From Aquariibacter albus (lineage in GTDB: Bacteria > Pseudomonadota > Gammaproteobacteria > Burkholderiales > Burkholderiaceae_C), in NCBI RefSeq assembly GCF_014145335.1, contig NZ_JACIVI010000001.1, forward strand, positions 682,001-746,000: a stretch of 64,000 nucleotides of DNA. Direction: 5' to 3'. Positions 17,801-29,128 of the stretch are shown piece by piece (position 1 is the first letter of the stretch; each line of letters begins with the position of its first letter). Both the position numbers and the translations under genes were made by a program. Below the pieces are notes generated by a model. The model ran no database searches. It worked only from the letters and a program-made list of their open reading frames with translations, and was not told where the DNA came from.

Positions 17801-18001
17801 CTGCCCATGGCCCTGGGCCATGGCGAAGGCGGTGAACAGAATGCGCCGCTCGGCCGCGCCGTGGTCGGGGGCCTGGTCTTCGGCACCTTCGGCAGCCTGG
17901 TGCTGGTGCCGCTGCTCTTCAGCCGCTGCGCCTTGCCGCGCTGGCGTGCCCTGCAGCGCCGTGGCCTGCCGCCGACCGTGGAGCCGCCGCCTGCGCCATG
18001 A
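14804..18001 (+). CDS. RND efflux permease (AcrB/HAE1-like)
   Basis: 1065-residue inner-membrane proton-driven exporter of the AcrB class. It has the expected twelve-helix, two-large-loop layout: helix 1 near residues 10-30, a periplasmic porter domain (about 40-330), helices 2-6 (about 335-560), a second porter domain and helices 8-12 (about 880-1040). The helix 4 motif reads LVDNALVEIENTNRH, so the usual Asp-Asp pair of the proton relay is Asp-Asn here, as in some other RND branches. The gene precedes its adaptor (ATGA overlap), the reverse of the common adaptor-permease order. No outer-membrane channel gene is adjacent. Substrate unknown. Confidence 0.93.
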   Translation: MWIVRYALDRAYTIAVMALLIVLAGVLSARKMSTDILPSVDIPSVNLIWTYPGLSAAEMAGKLTSFSEIAILNNVDDVLEARSETTDGVAIVKIDFQPQADIAIALSQVTSVSQTILRRMPPGTTPPLIVRASQSSQPIVNLVLGSATLDDAALYDYARLALRSQIQNIPGVRMTLPYGGAARQVMLDLDPAALQRHGLTAADVGAALAAQNLTLPAGALREGERELKISLNASPERAGDFAELPIKRIGERLIRLGEVAGVRDGPAVQTNLARLNGDNAVMVSILKLGNASTVDIVRQIRERLPEIRAAAPPGMTIEPVFDQSVFVQAAVDTVAFEGVLVGSLVAAVVLVFIGSLRSTAIVLTSIPLALLASVAGLAATGQTFNLMTLGGLALAIGILVDNALVEIENTNRHIALGETVREAVLKSAREVVFPEFVSTLCICIVFLPIFLLTGVPAYVFKPMALAVVFAMAASFLLSRTLVPMLAHVLLPGELARRQRKGLNLSEKLQHRVEHGLDALRDRYVARLSGAMQRLGPGLLAVILGVATLLALGGYAASQLQREFFPRTDAGLIRVYLRAPTGLRLEETARLFADVQRAIRAELPPGELDSVVEVIGAPDAINQAWVDSTVVGSFDGELYLQLKPGPRTPVVETEARLRRLLAERFPQLLVLMRPADTTGLTLAGASPSALDLRIVGRDGPGNRAVARQLAEGLRGLDGVEDVALRQVPDLPQIHLEIDRARALQYGITQQQVANAVLAALGSGNTVAPQFWSDTATGTSYPVQLIIPPLAIESVETLLNTPVRLAENGEPILLRAVATATPRTVPANVSRVTLAPALNVLGNVSTRDLGGVAEALAPQLSEAQAKLKPGNRIEMRGQVQLMQQAYRDLAGGLALAVLLVFLVQAANFQSWLLPLNAMAALPVALAGAAAGLWLTGTPLSVPALMGMIMVIGVSTANSVLITSFARDRLDAGDTPRDAALAAAGARLRPVLMTALAMIVGVLPMALGHGEGGEQNAPLGRAVVGGLVFGTFGSLVLVPLLFSRCALPRWRALQRRGLPPTVEPPPAP

Positions 18002-19200
18002 GCTTTTTCATCCGCCCCCTTGTTCCGGCCTCGCCCCCCATGCCCGACGCCCCGCCTTGCCGCCCGCCGCGGTCTGCCGCCGCCCGATCCCGCCGCGCCC
18101 TGCTGCAGCCGGCGCTGCTGCTGGTCGCGGGCCTGTTCGGCGGCCCGCCGGCGCTTCAGGCCCAGGGCGCGTCTGCGCCGGCCGCGGCCGCCTCGGCGCC
18201 CGTGCCCGAGGTGCGAACCGCCCGGGCCAAGCCAGTGGCCGCCGGCGCGCCGCTGCGCCTGCCCGCGCGCACCGAGCCCATCGAGGAAGCCCGGCTCTAT
18301 GCCCGCAGCAGCGGCACCCTGGTCGAACGCCGCGTCGACCTGGGCGACCGCGTGGCCGCCGGTGCGCTGCTGGCCCGCATCGCCGCGCCGGAGGTCGACC
18401 AGGCCCTGGCCAGCGCCCGGGCCGGCCTCGGCCAGGCCCAGGCGCGCGAGCGTCTGGCCCAGCTCAATCTGGACCGCAGCCGGCCGCTGGTCGAGCAGAA
18501 CTTCCTCTCCGCCGTGCGGCTCGACGAGCTGAATGCCGCGCTGGAAGTGGCCCGCGCCGACACGGCCGCCGCCCAGGCCGAGGTGCGTCGGCTGGAGGCC
18601 GTGCAGGGCTTCCAGCAGGTCCGCGCGCCCTTCGCCGGCACCATCGTCGAGCGCGCGGTCGAGCGCGGCGACCGCGTCAGCGCCGACGGCGCGAACAGCA
18701 GCCCGGCCCTGTTCCGCCTGGCCCGGCTGGACGCGCTGCGCGTCGTCGTCGAGGTACCGCAGGCCGCAGCGGCCACCTTGCAGCCCGGTCGTCCTGCGGA
18801 GCTGCGCTTCGCCGAGTTTCCGGGCGAGGTCTTCAAGGCGCGGGTCGAGCGCCTGGCCGGCCGCATCGACCCCGCCAGTGGTGCCATGCGCGTCGAGCTG
18901 AAGCTGCCCAACCCCGGCCAGCGCCTGCCGGCCGGCCTGCGCGGCGAACTGGACCTGGCTGCCGACGCCGCCCAGCCCGGCGTGACCGTACCCGGCAACG
19001 CCGTGCTGCTGCGGGGGGGGCAGCCGCATGTCGCCACGGTCGACGGGGACAGCCGGCTGCGCTTCGTGCCGGTCCAGGTCGAGCGCACCGCCGGTCGGGA
19101 GGTGCTGCTGCGCCGTGGCCTGGCCCCGGGCCAGACCGTGGTGATCAATGTCAACGCCCTGTTGCAGGACGGCAGCCGCGTGAAGGTGGCTGCGCCATGA
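17998..19200 (+). CDS. RND periplasmic adaptor (membrane fusion protein)
   Basis: 400-residue HlyD/AcrA-type adaptor that links the permease to an outer-membrane channel. A signal peptide (ALLQPALLLVAGLFGGPPALQA, about residues 36-60) is followed by a lipoyl-like half (SSGTLVERRVDLGDRVAAGALLARI), an alpha-helical hairpin (about 130-200, LASARAGLGQAQARERLAQL), the second lipoyl half (VRAPFAGTIVERAVERGDRV) and beta-barrel/membrane-proximal domains. Its ATG overlaps the permease stop. The start is uncertain; MPDAPPC at 18040 is an alternative closer to the signal peptide. Its stop overlaps the next gene as ATGA. Confidence 0.92.
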   Translation: MSFFIRPLVPASPPMPDAPPCRPPRSAAARSRRALLQPALLLVAGLFGGPPALQAQGASAPAAAASAPVPEVRTARAKPVAAGAPLRLPARTEPIEEARLYARSSGTLVERRVDLGDRVAAGALLARIAAPEVDQALASARAGLGQAQARERLAQLNLDRSRPLVEQNFLSAVRLDELNAALEVARADTAAAQAEVRRLEAVQGFQQVRAPFAGTIVERAVERGDRVSADGANSSPALFRLARLDALRVVVEVPQAAAATLQPGRPAELRFAEFPGEVFKARVERLAGRIDPASGAMRVELKLPNPGQRLPAGLRGELDLAADAAQPGVTVPGNAVLLRGGQPHVATVDGDSRLRFVPVQVERTAGREVLLRRGLAPGQTVVINVNALLQDGSRVKVAAP

Positions 19201-20153
19201 GTGCCGCCAGCTTCGGATGGATCGGCGCCGGCCACCCCGCGGCCTCCGGGCCGGTGGAGGCCGGCTGGCCGCGCGACGCGGGGGCCGCCGCCCAGCTGTG
19301 GCCGCGTCTGCTCGGCCGCGCACCCGCCGGCCTGCTGCTGCAGCCGCCGGATGAGGCCGCGCTGCAGGCCTGGGCCGACTGGGCCACGCCGGCCCTGGCC
19401 GCCGTCTGTGCGGCGCGGCCCACCGTGCTGCTCGATCCGACGGGCCCGGCCCCCGGTGGCGGCCGGGCCACGGACCTGGCCCGCGACGAGGCCCTGGCCG
19501 CCCTGGGCCTGCAGGCCGTGCTGCCGGGTGGCCTGCCGCCGGCCGCGCTGGCCGCCAGCCTGGGCTTTGCCATCGTCCGCCACCGCCTCGACCGGCCGCT
19601 GCGCCAGCTCGCGCCGCTGGATGCCGCCACCGGCCTGCCCAGCCGCGCCCAGCTGGTGCCGCAGATCCAGCAGATGCTGGCCCTGCGCGAGCGCGAGCCC
19701 GCGCCCATGGCCCTGCTGCTCATCGAGCTGCCCGAGCTGGCCGAGCTTCGCGAACGCCTGGGGGAGGGCGCCTCGGCCCTGCTGCGCCGCAAGCTGGCCG
19801 TGCGCATGCGCGCGAACCTGCGGGGCAGCGATGTGGTGGCCGTCGACGGGCCGACGCGCCTGGCCGTCTGGCTGGCCCGGCTGGACCAGCCGGCCAGCGC
19901 CGGCACCGTCGCGGACAAACTGATCCAGGCCCTGGCCCGGCCCCTCCAGCTCGGCGAGGCCGAGGGCCTGCGCGTGCACCCGCGCATCGGCCTGGTCGTC
20001 AGCGGGCCCGGCATGCTCGATGCCGAGCACCTGTGGCAGCGCGCGCTGGCCGCGCTGGACGGCGCCGCGCCGCTGGGCAGCAAGGTCTTCTTCGTCCCCG
20101 CCGAGGGCCGCGCCGACGCCGCGGCCAACGACCCTGCCGACCCGGCCGGCTGA
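19197..20153 (+). CDS. Degenerate GGDEF-domain protein in the RND operon
   Basis: 318-residue cytoplasmic protein, the third gene of the efflux operon by an ATGA overlap. The C-terminal half follows the GGDEF fold: DAATGLPSRAQLVPQIQQML stands for DPLTGLPNR, then PMALLLIELPEL and RANLRGSDVVAV. The active-site loop reads VDGPTRLAVWL in place of the GGDEF signature and lacks the catalytic acidic pair, so it should not make cyclic di-GMP. The N-terminal 130 residues are unassigned and Ala-rich. It may bind GTP or c-di-GMP, or act as a scaffold. Function unknown. Confidence 0.8.
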   Translation: MSAASFGWIGAGHPAASGPVEAGWPRDAGAAAQLWPRLLGRAPAGLLLQPPDEAALQAWADWATPALAAVCAARPTVLLDPTGPAPGGGRATDLARDEALAALGLQAVLPGGLPPAALAASLGFAIVRHRLDRPLRQLAPLDAATGLPSRAQLVPQIQQMLALREREPAPMALLLIELPELAELRERLGEGASALLRRKLAVRMRANLRGSDVVAVDGPTRLAVWLARLDQPASAGTVADKLIQALARPLQLGEAEGLRVHPRIGLVVSGPGMLDAEHLWQRALAALDGAAPLGSKVFFVPAEGRADAAANDPADPAG

Positions 20154-20333
20154 GATCGGCCCGGGTTTCGAGGACCGGGTCGGCGGGGTCGCTTCCCGAC
20201 CCGGCCGTCGCAGATGCATCCGGATGTTGCCGGCGTCCGCGCCTGGGCCTTCGACCCCTACATTCGCGGCCGGTGCCGGTCCGCGAGGGGCGGGGCACCG
20301 GGTCTCACGACGAACATGCAAGGGAGTTGCACG

Positions 20334-20906
20334 ATGAAGCGATCGCTGATGGGCCTCGGCCTGGTCCTGCTGCTGGCGGGTTGCGCGAACCTGGGCCGCG
20401 AAGGCGGCAGCGCGGCCGCGCCGCCGGTCGGCATCGACGGCCAGGCCTGTGCCGGCCGGGCGCCGCAGGCCGTGCCGGGCCTCAGCCCTTCGAGCCAGCC
20501 GGTGCTGCAGCGCCAGGTGCAGTTACCGAGCGGCAAAGGCGGCGTCTGCGACGCGCAGGTCTTCTCGGTCAGCGAGCAGCCCATCAAGCTCTACCGCGTC
20601 TTCGATGCGTCCAAGCCCTACACCAAGTTCGGCGGCTGGTGGTCGCTGGAGCGGCCCAGCGGCAGCCGCGACAGCTACCGCGCCGCCAATGCGATCTGCC
20701 CCGAGTGGAGCCCGCTGGACCGGCTGGCCGTCTGCGAAGTCCATCCCGGCACCCAGCTCGTGATCGGCAGCACCCAGAGCGCAGGCTGCGCCGACGGCTC
20801 CACCTTCCCCAAGACGGCGGCCCAGCAGGTCTTCGTGCCCAACAACGGCCGCATCGGCATCGTCCACGTCGGCGCCTGCAGCGAAGAAGCGATCTGGGCG
20901 CCCTGA
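20334..20906 (+). CDS. Cysteine-rich hypothetical lipoprotein
   Basis: 190-residue predicted outer-membrane or periplasmic lipoprotein. The signal peptide MKRSLMGLGLVLLLAGC ends in a clear lipobox LLAGC (Cys 17). The mature part has six further cysteines (QACAG, GVCDA, AICPE, AVCEV, AGCAD, GACSE), suggesting three disulfides. No catalytic family is recognised. The ATG at 20334 has a GGGAG ribosome site at 20322-20326. It stands alone, converging with the Cache-domain gene. Confidence 0.82.
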   Translation: MKRSLMGLGLVLLLAGCANLGREGGSAAAPPVGIDGQACAGRAPQAVPGLSPSSQPVLQRQVQLPSGKGGVCDAQVFSVSEQPIKLYRVFDASKPYTKFGGWWSLERPSGSRDSYRAANAICPEWSPLDRLAVCEVHPGTQLVIGSTQSAGCADGSTFPKTAAQQVFVPNNGRIGIVHVGACSEEAIWAP

Positions 20907-20945
20907 GACGCGGGCTATGTGCCGGCGCTGTGGCGGTCGGCCATG

Positions 20946-20975
20946 AAAAAGGCCGCCCGAAGGCGGCCTTGCGGT
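20946..20975 (-). terminator. Terminator of the Cache-domain gene
   Basis: Perfect stem AAGGCCGCC (20949-20957) with GGCGGCCTT (20962-20970). Read on the minus strand it is followed by five T (20946-20950), so it terminates the minus-strand gene; it may also act weakly on the plus-strand lipoprotein transcript. Confidence 0.8.
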
Positions 20976-21009
20976 GCCGGCTCGCGGCGGCTTCAGGCCG
21001 CCGCGGGGC

Positions 21010-21642
21010 TCAGACGCCCCACCAGCTCACCGGATGGGCGCGCAGCGCGCTGGCCTGGCCGGCCGGCAGCGCGGCGGTCTGGCCCAGGGCCGGGTGCAGC
21101 TTGCGCTCGGCCAGCGGGGTGGACTGGTAGCTGCCCACGGCGATCAGGGTGTCGCCGACCCGCAGCACCTGGCTGCGCTTGGTCTCGACCCGCCAGGTCT
21201 GCGGGTTGCGCCAGCGGTAGCTGACCTGGCTGATCGCGTTCTGGGGCAGGTGCAGGAAGGCCTCGCCCACCGCGGCGCCGCGGGCGTCGCGCAGGGCGGC
21301 CACATCGCCGCCGGTCAGGCCCGGGAAGCCGCCGTTGGCCAGCATGCGGCCGCTGCGCGCGTCGATGGCGAACACATAGAGGTCGGCCTGCTGGAAGGGG
21401 GCGAGCCCGTCGTTGAAGGCGGTCAGCGCCCGGGCCGGGTCGGCACGGTAGGCCTCGGCCGCGGCGGCCAGCAGGTGGAGGGCCGAGGCGGTGTCGGCGC
21501 GGCCGGCCTCGCCGAGGACGATGGGGGCCGCGGGCAGGATGCCGTCGATCGGCGACGCGGCGAAGGCCGGAAGCAGCGCGCCCAGGGTGAGGGCGGCGGC
21601 GGCCGCGGTGCGGCGCAGGGTGAGCGTGGCGGTGCGGGTCAT
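21010..21642 (-). CDS. Secreted Cache-domain protein
   Basis: 210-residue periplasmic protein with a signal peptide (ALTLGALLPAFAA, about residues 17-29). The segment ALTAFNDGLAPFQQADLYVFAIDARSGRMLANGG to FLHLPQNAISQVSYRWRNP has the layout of single Cache 2 ligand-binding domains, normally found as the sensor part of chemoreceptors and kinases. Here the domain stands free. A soluble Cache protein could present a small ligand to a membrane sensor; that is inference. The ATG at 21642 opens directly into a basic signal-peptide N region (MTRTATLTLRR). Confidence 0.82.
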   Translation of the reverse strand: MTRTATLTLRRTAAAAALTLGALLPAFAASPIDGILPAAPIVLGEAGRADTASALHLLAAAAEAYRADPARALTAFNDGLAPFQQADLYVFAIDARSGRMLANGGFPGLTGGDVAALRDARGAAVGEAFLHLPQNAISQVSYRWRNPQTWRVETKRSQVLRVGDTLIAVGSYQSTPLAERKLHPALGQTAALPAGQASALRAHPVSWWGV

Positions 21643-21752
21643 GGCAGGGCTCCGAGGGTTTGGGGAAGCTTGGAGGCCGACGGGAGGTCGCGGCCCATGT
21701 CGCTAATCTAGGGTTAACCCCCAGTCACCACAAGACGCATCTTCTGAAGCCT

Positions 21753-21773
21753 GAGGTCAGGGAATCTGACCTC
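21753..21773. terminator. Hairpin between the LpxO-like and Cache genes
   Basis: Perfect 8-bp stem GAGGTCAG/CTGACCTC with loop GGAAT, 44 bases downstream of the LpxO-like stop. There is no T tract, so it is either a weak terminator or an operator. A 10-bp palindrome GGGTTAACCC lies at 21711-21720. Confidence 0.4.
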
Positions 21774-21816
21774 TTCGGCGAGCCGCAAGCGTGGAAACCC
21801 TTGGTCCAGGCCGGGC

Positions 21817-22719
21817 TCAGGCGAACAGCAGCCAGAGCAGGCCAGCGATGAGCAGCCACTTGCCGGTGTAGTAGCTGCCGCGGCTGCGCACCTTCAGGGC
21901 CTTGGCCTTGAGCCGCAGGCGGTAGATCGCCCCGAAGACCCGGTTCAGCCCACCCAGCGAGGCGTCGCCGCCCTCGTTCTGCGAGGCCGCCGCGGCCATG
22001 ACCGTGCCGGCGAACCAGCGGTTGAAGGCCCGCACTGGGCCGAAGTGCAGTGGCCGCTCGACATCGCAGAACAGCACGATGCGTGGCTGCTGCGTGGTGT
22101 TGGCTGCGTGGTGGATGAAGGTCTCGTCGAACATCATCGCTTCGCCGTCGCGCCAGTGGCGGCGTTCGCCATCGACTTCGATGAAGCAGCCCGGGTCGTT
22201 GGGCGTGCACAGGCCCAGGTGGTAGCGCAGCGAGCCGGCGTAGGGGTCGCGGTGCCGGACCAGGGTGGCCCCCGGCGGCAGCGAGGCGAACATCGCCGCC
22301 TTCAGTCCGGGAATCTGCCGGAGCAGGGCCACGGTCTGCGGGCAGGCGCGGGCAGCGCTGTCGAGCTTCCTGCCGTACCAGAGCAGGTGGAAGCGCGTCC
22401 AGCCGGTGCGGAAGAAGCTGTTGAAGCCGACGTCGGTGTAGCCCTCGGAGGCGCGGATCCGGCCGGCCCCGTCCAGGGCCAGGGCCTCGTCGCGGATGCG
22501 CTGCCAGTTCGCCTGCAGAGGCTGCAGCTGCGGGAAATCGGCGGGATCCAGGAAGGGCTGGGCTGGCACGCGCGAGAACAGGTACATCAGCGCATTGACC
22601 GGGGCCAGGACGATGGTGAAGTCCAGCGCCCGCTTCAGCGGGAAGCGGACCCGCCCACGGAGGTGGATGTAGAGCGCCGATGCCAGGAAGCTCAGCAGGA
22701 TGGCGTGTCGCAGGGCCAT
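21817..22719 (-). CDS. lpxO: Aspartyl/asparaginyl beta-hydroxylase family, LpxO-like
   Basis: 300-residue Fe(II)/2-oxoglutarate dioxygenase of the Asp/Asn hydroxylase fold. LpxO members hydroxylate the lipid A secondary acyl chain at the inner membrane. The iron site is visible as HRDPYAGSLRYHLGL (first His and Asp) and FIHHAAN (distal His), with the 2-oxoglutarate-binding Arg in QPRIVLF. An N-terminal hydrophobic anchor (ILLSFLASALYIHL) and a C-terminal one (LLIAGLLWLLFA) fit LpxO rather than the soluble peptide hydroxylases. The gene follows the aldehyde dehydrogenase on the same strand with a 78-base gap. Confidence 0.85.
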   Translation of the reverse strand: MALRHAILLSFLASALYIHLRGRVRFPLKRALDFTIVLAPVNALMYLFSRVPAQPFLDPADFPQLQPLQANWQRIRDEALALDGAGRIRASEGYTDVGFNSFFRTGWTRFHLLWYGRKLDSAARACPQTVALLRQIPGLKAAMFASLPPGATLVRHRDPYAGSLRYHLGLCTPNDPGCFIEVDGERRHWRDGEAMMFDETFIHHAANTTQQPRIVLFCDVERPLHFGPVRAFNRWFAGTVMAAAASQNEGGDASLGGLNRVFGAIYRLRLKAKALKVRSRGSYYTGKWLLIAGLLWLLFA

Positions 22720-22797
22720 GGTCGATCGGGTCGGGCAGGCCGCCGCGCGGTCCAGGCACGGCGGGCGGGGGAGGGGGGGTGATGTGGGCCTGACAGC

Positions 22798-24294
22798 TCA
22801 GCCGTCCAGGCCACCGAGGCAGACGTATTTCATCTCCAGGTACTCGTCCAGGCCATGGTGCGAGCCCTCGCGGCCCAGGCCGGACTGCTTGACGCCGCCG
22901 AAGGGCGCCTCGGCCGTCGAGATGATCCCGGTGTTCACGCCGACGATGCCGCTCTCCAGGCCCTCGCTCACCCGCATCACGCGGCCGATGTCCCGCGTGT
23001 AGACATAGGCGGCCAGGCCGAACTCGCTGGCGTTGGCGGCGGCCAGGGCCTCGGCCTCGGTGTGGAAGCGCAGCACGGGGGCGACCGGGCCGAAGGTTTC
23101 TTCCCGCGTGCAGCGCATGGCCGGCGTCACGTCGGCCAGCACGGTGGGGGCGTAGAAGTGGCCGCCTGCGTGATCGGCGGGCTGCACGCGCCGGCCGCCG
23201 GTCAGCAGGCGGGCGCCGCCGGCCAGGGCGTCGGCCACATGCGACTCGACCTTGGCCAGCGCGGCCGCATCGATCAGCGGGCCCTGCTGCACGCCCTCGC
23301 GCGTGCCCGGGCCCACGCGCAGCGCGGCGGCCTTTTCGGCCAGGCGCTGCACGAAGGCCTCGTAGATCCCGTCCTGCACGTAGAAGCGGTTCGCGCAGAC
23401 GCAGGTCTGGCCGGCGTTGCGGTACTTGGCGGCCAGGGCGCCCTCGACGGCGGCCTCCAGGTCGGCATCGTCGAAGACCAGGAAGGGCGCGTTGCCGCCC
23501 AGCTCCAGGGCCAGCTTCTTGACCGTCGGCGCGCATTGCGCGGCCAGGATGCGGCCGACCTCGGTCGAGCCCGTGAAGCTCAGGTGCCGCACCGCCGGGC
23601 TGGCGCAGAGCACGCGGCCGAGGGCGATGGAGCCCGGCCCGTCGGCCGTCAGCACATTCAGCACGCCGGGCGGGAAGCCGGCACGCTGCGCCAGCTCGGC
23701 CAGGGCCAGGGCGGTCAGCGGGGTCTGCTCCGCCGGCTTGATGATCACCGGGCAGCCGGCGGCCAGGGCCGGCGCGACCTTGCGGGTGATCATGGCGAGC
23801 GGGAAGTTCCAGGGCGTGATCGCCGCGCAGACGCCGATGGGCTGCTTGAGCACCAGGATGCGCTTGCTGGGGTCGGTGGCCGGGATGGTCTCGCCGTGCA
23901 CGCGGCGCGCTTCCTCGGCGAACCACTCGACGAAGCTGGCGCCGTAGCCCACCTCGGCGCGGGCCTCGGCCAGGGGCTTGCCTTGCTCGGCGCTCATCAG
24001 CCGGGCCAGGTCCTCGGTGGCGGCGGTGATCAGCAGGAACCAGCGCTGCAGCAGGGCGGCACGGGCCTTGGCCGTCTGGGCGCGCCAGGCGGGCCAGGCG
24101 GCCTCGGCCGCCGCGATGGCGGCCTGCGCCTCGGCCTCGCCCAGGGCGGCCACCTCGGCCAGCGTTTCGCCGCTGGCCGGCGCATGCACGGTGAAGCGGC
24201 CCGTGCCGGCCTGCCAGGCGCCGGCCAGGAAGGCATTGCAGCGCCAGAGGCCGGCGTCGGCAAGCTGCAAATCGGGCGGGGGCGTGGGGCTCAT
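22798..24294 (-). CDS. gabD: NAD(P)-dependent succinate-semialdehyde dehydrogenase family
   Basis: 498-residue aldehyde dehydrogenase, closest in pattern to succinate/glutarate-semialdehyde dehydrogenase (GabD), which finishes GABA breakdown to succinate. The cofactor and catalytic motifs are present: [35 protein letters not shown], the general base in LELGGNAPF and the nucleophilic Cys in [11 protein letters not shown]. The C-terminal EEYLEMKY-type ending ([14 protein letters not shown]) is typical of SSADH. The start at 24294 ([17 protein letters not shown]) is chosen over the much longer open frame, which runs into alaS antisense. It is divergent from alaS. Substrate specificity is inferred from family only. 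Confidence 0.88.
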   Translation of the reverse strand: MSPTPPPDLQLADAGLWRCNAFLAGAWQAGTGRFTVHAPASGETLAEVAALGEAEAQAAIAAAEAAWPAWRAQTAKARAALLQRWFLLITAATEDLARLMSAEQGKPLAEARAEVGYGASFVEWFAEEARRVHGETIPATDPSKRILVLKQPIGVCAAITPWNFPLAMITRKVAPALAAGCPVIIKPAEQTPLTALALAELAQRAGFPPGVLNVLTADGPGSIALGRVLCASPAVRHLSFTGSTEVGRILAAQCAPTVKKLALELGGNAPFLVFDDADLEAAVEGALAAKYRNAGQTCVCANRFYVQDGIYEAFVQRLAEKAAALRVGPGTREGVQQGPLIDAAALAKVESHVADALAGGARLLTGGRRVQPADHAGGHFYAPTVLADVTPAMRCTREETFGPVAPVLRFHTEAEALAAANASEFGLAAYVYTRDIGRVMRVSEGLESGIVGVNTGIISTAEAPFGGVKQSGLGREGSHHGLDEYLEMKYVCLGGLDG

Positions 24295-24399
24295 GGGCGG
24301 CGGCGCGGGCAAGGGCGGGGTGTCGATTGTCGCCACCGGCCCAAAACTACAATTCCGCGCTTCGTCGAGACCCTGCCGACCCCAGCCGAAAGCCCCCGG

Positions 24400-27240
<2,841 letters not shown>

Positions 27241-27321
27241 GGCAGGCTGGCCGGCGCCGGCATCCCGCCGTGAGCGGCTGCGCCAGCCTCAGGCCCTGAG
27301 CCTGCGCCGGGGAGTGCCTGC

Positions 27322-27660
27322 ATGGTCGGCAAGCGCGCCCTGCGCGGCGGCACGCCCTTCGGGCGGCCGCCGGCTCCGCCGCCGGACTGCCCGCTCTGCG
27401 CCCGGCCCATCGTGCCCGGACCCAGCGCGGACCTGCACCACCTGATCCCGCGCAGCCAGGGCGGACGCGAGAGCTTCCTCGTCCATCGCGTCTGCCACCG
27501 CAAGATCCACGCGACCCTCTCCGAGAAGGACCTGGCCCGGCACTATGCAAGCTGGGCCGCGCTGCAGGCGCATCCCGAGATCGCCGTCTTCATCGCCTGG
27601 GTGCGCCGCCAGCCCCCGACCTTCGTGGACGGCAGCCGGCCGCCCCGCCACCGGCGCTGA
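27322..27660 (+). CDS. HNH endonuclease-domain protein
   Basis: 112-residue small HNH protein. A CPLC knuckle (residues 26-29) precedes the HNH core: DLHHLIPRSQGGRES, then VHRVCHRKIHATLSE, giving the paired His, central Asn-equivalent region and the final His with Cys pairs CxxC and C for zinc. This compact free-standing type is widespread in proteobacterial chromosomes and is not linked here to a mobile element. The ATG at 27322 is the only start before the CPLC. The biological target is unknown. Confidence 0.87.
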   Translation: MVGKRALRGGTPFGRPPAPPPDCPLCARPIVPGPSADLHHLIPRSQGGRESFLVHRVCHRKIHATLSEKDLARHYASWAALQAHPEIAVFIAWVRRQPPTFVDGSRPPRHRR

Positions 27661-27751
27661 GCGGTCCGCAGCGCGGCGGGCCGCCCGCTGCGCGGGCCAG
27701 GGCGCGGTCGGGCATCCCGCGGGCCGGCCCGGCTTGTGGCAGGCTCGCCCC

Positions 27752-29113
27752 ATGCCGATGACGATGCCTTCCCCGCTCCGCCCGCCGGCCCGCGGCCGCC
27801 TGCTCCGCCGCTTCGCATCGGCCCTGGTGGTGCTGCTGCTGGCGGCCTGCGCCGGCGGCACCGCCGGACCCTCGGCGTCCCCCGCGGCCCGCCCCGTGGC
27901 CACCCCGCCGGGCAGCGCGTCCAGCCCGCTGCCGGAGGCCCTGCGCCAGCCCATGCGCTTCCGCGTGCACCGCGTCTGCGGCCCCGACGCCCAAGGGCTG
28001 GCGGGGGCGGACCAGGCGGCCGACGGCTGCGTGAAGCTGCTGCTCGGCCGCGGCCAGATCGACCGCGAGGTCGTCGCCCGCCTGCGCGATGCCCTGCGCG
28101 CCCAGCAGCCCGCGCGCAGCCTGCGTGGCCAGGCCGCAGACCTCGCCGCCCTGCATCTGGACAGCCCGGGCGGCGACTTGCGTGGCGGCCTGGAGCTGGG
28201 CCGCGAGATCCGCTGGCTGGGCCTGGCCACCCGCACCGGCGGCGATCTCTGGGTGCAGACCGAGGGCCCGCGCGAGCGCGTGGCCGCGGCCACGCGCTGC
28301 CAGTCGTCCTGTGCCTATGCCTTCCTCGGGGGCGTGCGGCGCGACGTGCTGGACGACCGCGCCTACGGCGTGCATCAGTTCCGGCCCGCGCCGCAGGCCG
28401 GCGAAGCCGTGGCTGACCCGGTGGCCCAGGCGCAGGCCGCGATCTCGGTGCTGAACCTCTACCTCGACGAGATGGGTGCGGCCCGGCGCCTGCTCGACAT
28501 CGCCAACCTCACCCCCACCCAGCGCATGACCCTGCTGAGTCGCGCGCAACTGCGCCAGCTCGGCGTGGACACGGCGGGGCAGCGCCTGGCGCAGACCTTG
28601 CCGCAGACGCCCTGGACCAGCGGCCGCAGCGAGAAGGGGCGGCCCTATGTGCAGTCACGTGTCCGTGCCGACCCGCGCTGCAACGTCGGCCTGGTTTTCT
28701 CGCTCGATCCTGCGGGCCGGCCGGTTCTCGCGCTGTCGCTGGAATTCGCGACGCGGCCCGCCGATCCGCCTCGCGCCGGAGACTTTCCATCGGGTCTGCT
28801 CAGCGGGCTTCGGCTGCAGGTGGCCGACAGCGGCGAGCAAATTCCGCTGGGCGAGATCGTGCCGCCAGCGGCCTGGCAGCGCCGCGACCGGCCGGGAGTC
28901 AGTGTCAGTTACGCGACCGGCTATGTTCTCAGCCCGACGACCTTGCAGCGCATCGGCATCCTGGCCCGCCAGGATGCCGTGCTGGAAGTGATCGACGGCC
29001 TGCCCGAATCCGCCAGCGACTGGCGCTTCACCGCCCGCTTCACGCTCGATGGCCTGGAGCGCAGCCTCCCGGTGCTGGAGGCGGCCAGCGCGCCCGCGCC
29101 GGCTTCGCGCTGA
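27752..29113 (+). CDS. Lipoprotein with a ClpP/crotonase-fold domain
   Basis: 453-residue predicted lipoprotein. A basic start and hydrophobic run end in lipobox LLAAC (about residue 35). Residues about 75-250 match the ClpP-like fold seen in periplasmic S14/S49 relatives: LHLDSPGGDLRGGLELGREI, then the Ser region TRCQSSCAYAFLGGVRR, where the second Ser would be the nucleophile, and YGVHQFRP. The C-terminal about 180 residues are unassigned. ATG 27752 (MPMTMPSPLRPP) is chosen because it gives the signal peptide; the open frame runs further upstream through the HNH gene. Proteolytic activity is inferred, not shown. Confidence 0.8.
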   Translation: MPMTMPSPLRPPARGRLLRRFASALVVLLLAACAGGTAGPSASPAARPVATPPGSASSPLPEALRQPMRFRVHRVCGPDAQGLAGADQAADGCVKLLLGRGQIDREVVARLRDALRAQQPARSLRGQAADLAALHLDSPGGDLRGGLELGREIRWLGLATRTGGDLWVQTEGPRERVAAATRCQSSCAYAFLGGVRRDVLDDRAYGVHQFRPAPQAGEAVADPVAQAQAAISVLNLYLDEMGAARRLLDIANLTPTQRMTLLSRAQLRQLGVDTAGQRLAQTLPQTPWTSGRSEKGRPYVQSRVRADPRCNVGLVFSLDPAGRPVLALSLEFATRPADPPRAGDFPSGLLSGLRLQVADSGEQIPLGEIVPPAAWQRRDRPGVSVSYATGYVLSPTTLQRIGILARQDAVLEVIDGLPESASDWRFTARFTLDGLERSLPVLEAASAPAPASR

Positions 29114-29128
29114 GCGGGGCCGCGGCCC

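Noticed and set aside
14384-17821. An 1145-codon open frame on the minus strand opposite the RND permease
   Set aside because: Antisense shadow of the permease with low-complexity Gln/His/Gly composition and no recognisable domain.
18990-19025. G7 run near 19014 in the adaptor gene as a phase-variable tract
   Set aside because: The frame is intact and the tract is too short to claim variation from one sequence.
27545-27751. Upstream extension of the ClpP-fold lipoprotein to 27545
   Set aside because: The extension overlaps the HNH gene and would bury the signal peptide and lipobox that begin at 27752.
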